A DNA stretch of 26,064 nucleotides from JAAZFZ01 sp035647435 (GTDB lineage: Bacteria > Bacillota > Clostridia > Oscillospirales > Acutalibacteraceae): NCBI GenBank assembly GCA_035647435.1, contig DASRNM010000093.1, positions 1-26,064 on the forward strand. The letters are read 5' to 3'. Below, in pieces: positions 23,158 to 26,064 of this stretch. A model generated the notes under the pieces. The model had not been told where the DNA came from and did not search any database. It saw only the letters and a program-made list of their open reading frames with translations. A program made the translations under genes and the position numbers. Within the stretch, counting starts at the first letter, position 1, and each line of letters starts with the position of its first letter.

Positions 23158-24449
23158 GGTGTTTTGTACATAAGAACCATTGCAATAATAAAAACCGTAA
23201 ACTCGGTTAATAAAAATGAAACCCATACTCCGTTCATTCCAAACAGTGAACTTAACAGTAAAACAAACGGTATCAAAAACACAGCACTTCTTAAAATTGC
23301 TATCACCATTGCCTGCTTTGCATTTGATATTGCACTCAAAAACGCAGCGCAAACTATGTTAATGCCTGCAAATACATAGCCTATAAAATATATTTTTATT
23401 CCGACTTCGGCCAAATCAGCCAGCACTGCATTGCCCTCGCTGTTGAATGCTCCCACAATTGAATTGGAGAAGAAGTACAAAGTTGCATATATAACAGCGG
23501 AAACAGCAAGTGCTGTCAGAATTGAATATTTAAAAATCTGATTGACTGCTGAAACATCTTTTCTTGCATAATACTTGCTTGCAAGTGGCTGTATGCCTTG
23601 CGAAATTCCGACAAAAATCGCCGTTGCGATGAGTGCTATGTTTGCAATAACCCCATATGCCGCCACGCCCGTATTTCCACTTAGCCTTATTATAATTAGG
23701 TTAAAGGTAATTAACGCTATTGCCAAGGCAAGCTCCCCTATGAATGCGGAAAACCCTAACGACATTATTCTAAACATTTTCAATAGACTAATTTTACATT
23801 TGATTATTTTAAATCTGAAATTATTACCCTTGAAGTGCAAAGATAATATGCACAAGCTAATTATCGGCGAAAGTCCTGTTGCAAGGGCCGCACCGAACAT
23901 GCCCATTGCAAACACAAATATAAAAACATAGTCCAAAATAATATTTGCAAAGCTACCTATAAGCATTGCAATCATTGAGAGTCTAGGGTTTTTATCGTTC
24001 CTTACAAATGCAATTATAATATTATTTAAAACAAAAAATGGCGAAAAACCTAAAACAGTTTTTAAATATGCCTGTGTTAGAGGCGACGTTACTTCGTCAG
24101 CACCTAAAACAGTCGCTAAGGGGCCAGTAAAAAACACAGCAACAGTTAAAAACACGGCCGAAACAATTAGCCCCAAAATTATCGAGTGAACAAATGCTAC
24201 ACTGCCCGAATTTTCGTTCGCTCCACGCTTTTGAAGTGAAAATTCGGTTGCACCGCCAATGCCTATCATCAAACCCGAACCATGCAGCAAACTGAAAATC
24301 GCAATAGAGAAATTAAGTGCCGCTAGACCTGCTGTTCCGAGCGCTTGGGCGATAAAATATGTGTCGGCAAGAATAAAAATAGATATTCCTAAACCGCCTA
24401 TAACATTCATGCTCACATACCTAAAAAAATTTGCTCTTATTTTTTCCAT
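23145..24449 (-). CDS. MATE-family multidrug/toxin efflux transporter
   Basis: Cation-coupled exporter of the MATE (MatE/MVF) superfamily in the inner membrane. The 434-aa protein has about 12 hydrophobic segments in two related halves. Family marks are IFILADTYFIAQALGTAGLAALN near the N-terminus, then IGIGGATEFSLQKRGA, FVRNDKNPRLSMIAMLIGSFANIILDYVFIFVF (first-half signature) and GISQGIQPLASKYYARKD in the second half. The ATG at 24449 is chosen for GGGAG 5 nt upstream; the in-frame TTG at 24464 would add five residues. It resembles the NorM/DinF-like clostridial MATE proteins. The substrate is not predictable. The flavodiiron gene follows in the same direction but has its own promoter. Confidence 0.92.
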   Translation of the reverse strand: MEKIRANFFRYVSMNVIGGLGISIFILADTYFIAQALGTAGLAALNFSIAIFSLLHGSGLMIGIGGATEFSLQKRGANENSGSVAFVHSIILGLIVSAVFLTVAVFFTGPLATVLGADEVTSPLTQAYLKTVLGFSPFFVLNNIIIAFVRNDKNPRLSMIAMLIGSFANIILDYVFIFVFAMGMFGAALATGLSPIISLCILSLHFKGNNFRFKIIKCKISLLKMFRIMSLGFSAFIGELALAIALITFNLIIIRLSGNTGVAAYGVIANIALIATAIFVGISQGIQPLASKYYARKDVSAVNQIFKYSILTALAVSAVIYATLYFFSNSIVGAFNSEGNAVLADLAEVGIKIYFIGYVFAGINIVCAAFLSAISNAKQAMVIAILRSAVFLIPFVLLLSSLFGMNGVWVSFLLTEFTVFIIAMVLMYKTPLHA

Positions 24450-24604
24450 ACTCTCTCCCGACAAATATAATGCTGCTCATGATGTGAAATCGTATTTCGT
24501 TACATTACAACTTTTTTAAGTTTTTAAGCTCTATTAAAAACATCTTGTTGAATGACTATAAAGCGCTAAATTTATCAAACTCTATCTATTTGTTAACAAT
24601 ACAA

Positions 24605-24632
24605 ATGTCGGGCAGCCGAAACTGCCCGACAT
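24605..24632 (-). terminator. Enolase terminator
   Basis: Perfect 11-bp GC-rich stem ATGTCGGGCAG (24605-24615) with CTGCCCGACAT (24622-24632) around a 6-nt loop, 18 nt past the enolase stop. The minus-strand transcript continues UUUGUAUUG. Confidence 0.85.
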
Positions 24633-24650
24633 AGTTAGATGTTTAATCTA

Positions 24651-25955
24651 TTATCTTAAGTTAAACCAAGCATTCAAACCGGGATACTCTGCAACTTCTC
24701 CGAGTTCCTCCTCGATACGAAGCAACTGGTTGTACTTTGCTACACGGTCCGAACGGCTGGGAGCACCAGTTTTAATCTGCCCTGCATTAACAGCAACAGC
24801 GATATCAGCAATGGTAACATCCTCTGTTTCACCTGAACGGTGAGAAACAACAGCTGTATAGCCTGCACGGTTTGCCATCGTGATAGAATCCAATGTTTCT
24901 GTAAGTGTGCCTATCTGATTAACTTTAATAAGAATTGAATTGGCAACGCCTTTTTCAATGCCTGTTGAAAGACGCTCAACGTTTGTTACAAACAAATCGT
25001 CACCGACAAGCTGAACTTTGTCGCCGATAGCGTCTGTGAGCATTTTCCAACCATCCCAATCGTCTTCGTCAATGCCGTCTTCTAAAGAGATAATCGGGTA
25101 TTTCTCAACAAGCCCTTTCCAATAGTCAACAAGCTCTTGCTTTGTCATTTTCTTGTTAGCCTTTGGCAATAGATAAGTTCCGTCCTCCTGATACCACTCT
25201 GATGATGCGGCATCAATAGAAATTTTGAACTGTTCGCCCGGCTTATAACCTGCCTTTTCAATAGCAGTCAAAATGATCTCAATGGCTTCCTCGTCCTTTT
25301 TTAAATTCGGAGCAAATCCGCCTTCGTCGCCAACTGCAGTTGTCATGCCCATGTCTGAAAGGACGTTCTTCAAGTTGTGAAAAACCTCTGTGCACCAACG
25401 AAAAGCTTCAGCAAAGGATTTTGCGCCAACTGGCATAATCATAAACTCCTGAATATCAACGTTGTTTGAGGCATGAGCACCACCGTTTATAATGTTCATC
25501 ATCGGGACAGGCAATGTCTTTGCATTTGTTCCGCCGATGTAGGTATAAAGTGGCATTCCAAGTGATTGAGCTGCTGCCTTTGCACATGCAAGTGATGTGC
25601 CAAGAATTGCGTTTGCACCCAAACGTGATTTGTTTTTTGTTCCGTCAAGATCAATCATAGTTTTGTCAATCTCTGCCTGGTCAAGTACATTCATGCCGAT
25701 AATGGCTTCAAAAATGTCGGTATTAACAGCGTCAACTGCCTTGAATACGCTTTTACCCATAAACTGTGATTTGTCATCGTCACGAAGCTCGCAAGCCTCA
25801 AAAATCCCTGTTGAAGCACCAGACGGCACAGCCGCACGGCCCATATAAGTGTCAATGCCGTCATCAACATAAACCTCTACTTCAACCGTTGGGTTGCCCC
25901 TGGAATCGATAATCTGACGCCCTACAACGTCTACTATTTCAGCAAATTTCTTCAT
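24651..25955 (-). CDS. eno: Enolase (phosphopyruvate hydratase)
   Basis: Glycolytic dehydration of 2-phosphoglycerate to phosphoenolpyruvate, Mg2+-dependent. The 434-aa length is typical. Motifs in order are SRGNPTVEVEV (18-28), the flexible loop SGASTGIFEA (45-54), NGGAHASNN, catalytic VGDEGGFAPN, metal ligands in SLEDGIDEDDW and QLVGDDLFVTN, catalytic Lys in ILIKVNQIGTLTET (the family signature) and SHRSGETED. AAGGAG lies 7 nt before the ATG. It is transcribed alone with its own terminator. A -10-like TATAAT on minus at 26010-26015 lacks an obvious -35. Confidence 0.97.
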   Translation of the reverse strand: MKKFAEIVDVVGRQIIDSRGNPTVEVEVYVDDGIDTYMGRAAVPSGASTGIFEACELRDDDKSQFMGKSVFKAVDAVNTDIFEAIIGMNVLDQAEIDKTMIDLDGTKNKSRLGANAILGTSLACAKAAAQSLGMPLYTYIGGTNAKTLPVPMMNIINGGAHASNNVDIQEFMIMPVGAKSFAEAFRWCTEVFHNLKNVLSDMGMTTAVGDEGGFAPNLKKDEEAIEIILTAIEKAGYKPGEQFKISIDAASSEWYQEDGTYLLPKANKKMTKQELVDYWKGLVEKYPIISLEDGIDEDDWDGWKMLTDAIGDKVQLVGDDLFVTNVERLSTGIEKGVANSILIKVNQIGTLTETLDSITMANRAGYTAVVSHRSGETEDVTIADIAVAVNAGQIKTGAPSRSDRVAKYNQLLRIEEELGEVAEYPGLNAWFNLR

Positions 25956-26064
25956 ATTATATCTCCTTTTTATTGATTTCCTTTATTTGCCAGTCTAAAT
26001 CATTAATTGATTATAACCCTTTGTCTTTACTATTCCCTACATAGCAATCAATTAAAACGCTTAC

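Noticed and set aside
1..26064. Search by eye for CRISPR arrays, tRNA/rRNA genes, IS ends and phage genes
   Set aside because: No regular repeat-spacer pattern, cloverleaf-like sequence, transposase or phage protein was recognised.

Overview
The window looks like a chromosomal segment of a low-GC, Gram-positive anaerobe of the Clostridia (Bacillota). The family could be Oscillospiraceae-like and gut-associated, but that is inference. Supporting evidence: AT-rich intergenic DNA with strong AGGAGG-type ribosome binding sites, sigma-A type promoters, a flavodiiron (FprA) protein typical of anaerobes, an NAD-type glutamate dehydrogenase, several TTG/GTG starts, and an agr-type peptide quorum-sensing locus. 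I see no tRNA, rRNA, IS element, prophage or CRISPR. Base composition and coding style look uniform, so nothing stands out as recently acquired.

Layout. (1) 71-4502, minus strand: a deoxyhexose operon, read PAP2 phosphatase -> fucU (mutarotase) -> rhamnulokinase-type kinase -> fucI (isomerase). It has its own promoter and terminator, and all junctions overlap or abut. (2) 4558-5782, minus: a lone secreted metallophosphoesterase. (3) 6054-8150, plus: purA with a downstream SGNH hydrolase. (4) 8175-9029, minus: ksgA. (5) 9050-13668, plus: an operon galE -> alpha-L-rhamnosidase (GH78) -> hflX. (6) 13777-16895: a divergent agr-type system, with agrD-agrB on minus and an AgrA-like LytTR regulator plus an AgrC-like kinase on plus. 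(7) 16927-18548, minus: a GH28-family beta-helix hydrolase. (8) 18613-21825: divergent glutamate dehydrogenase (minus) and glutamine synthetase (plus). (9) 21864-24449, minus: a MATE transporter followed by a flavodiiron protein. (10) 24605-25955, minus: enolase.

How the genes fit together. fucU, the kinase, fucI, the GH78 rhamnosidase, the GH28 enzyme, the SGNH esterase and galE suggest use of plant pectin or host-glycan sugars (L-rhamnose, L-fucose, galactose, galacturonides). Enolase feeds the resulting carbon to pyruvate. Glutamate dehydrogenase and glutamine synthetase, divergently transcribed, handle ammonia, and the flavodiiron protein removes O2 or NO.

The most notable item is the agr locus. 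A 50-residue AgrD precursor (14403-14555) is encoded directly upstream of agrB with a one-base stop/start overlap. It predicts a five-residue cyclic thiolactone core, CYFFN. The agrDB promoter region carries a perfect 14-bp direct repeat with a 21-bp period, the geometry expected for a LytTR regulator. Together these give a complete, apparently autoregulated quorum-sensing circuit: precursor, processing protease, sensor, regulator and candidate operator.
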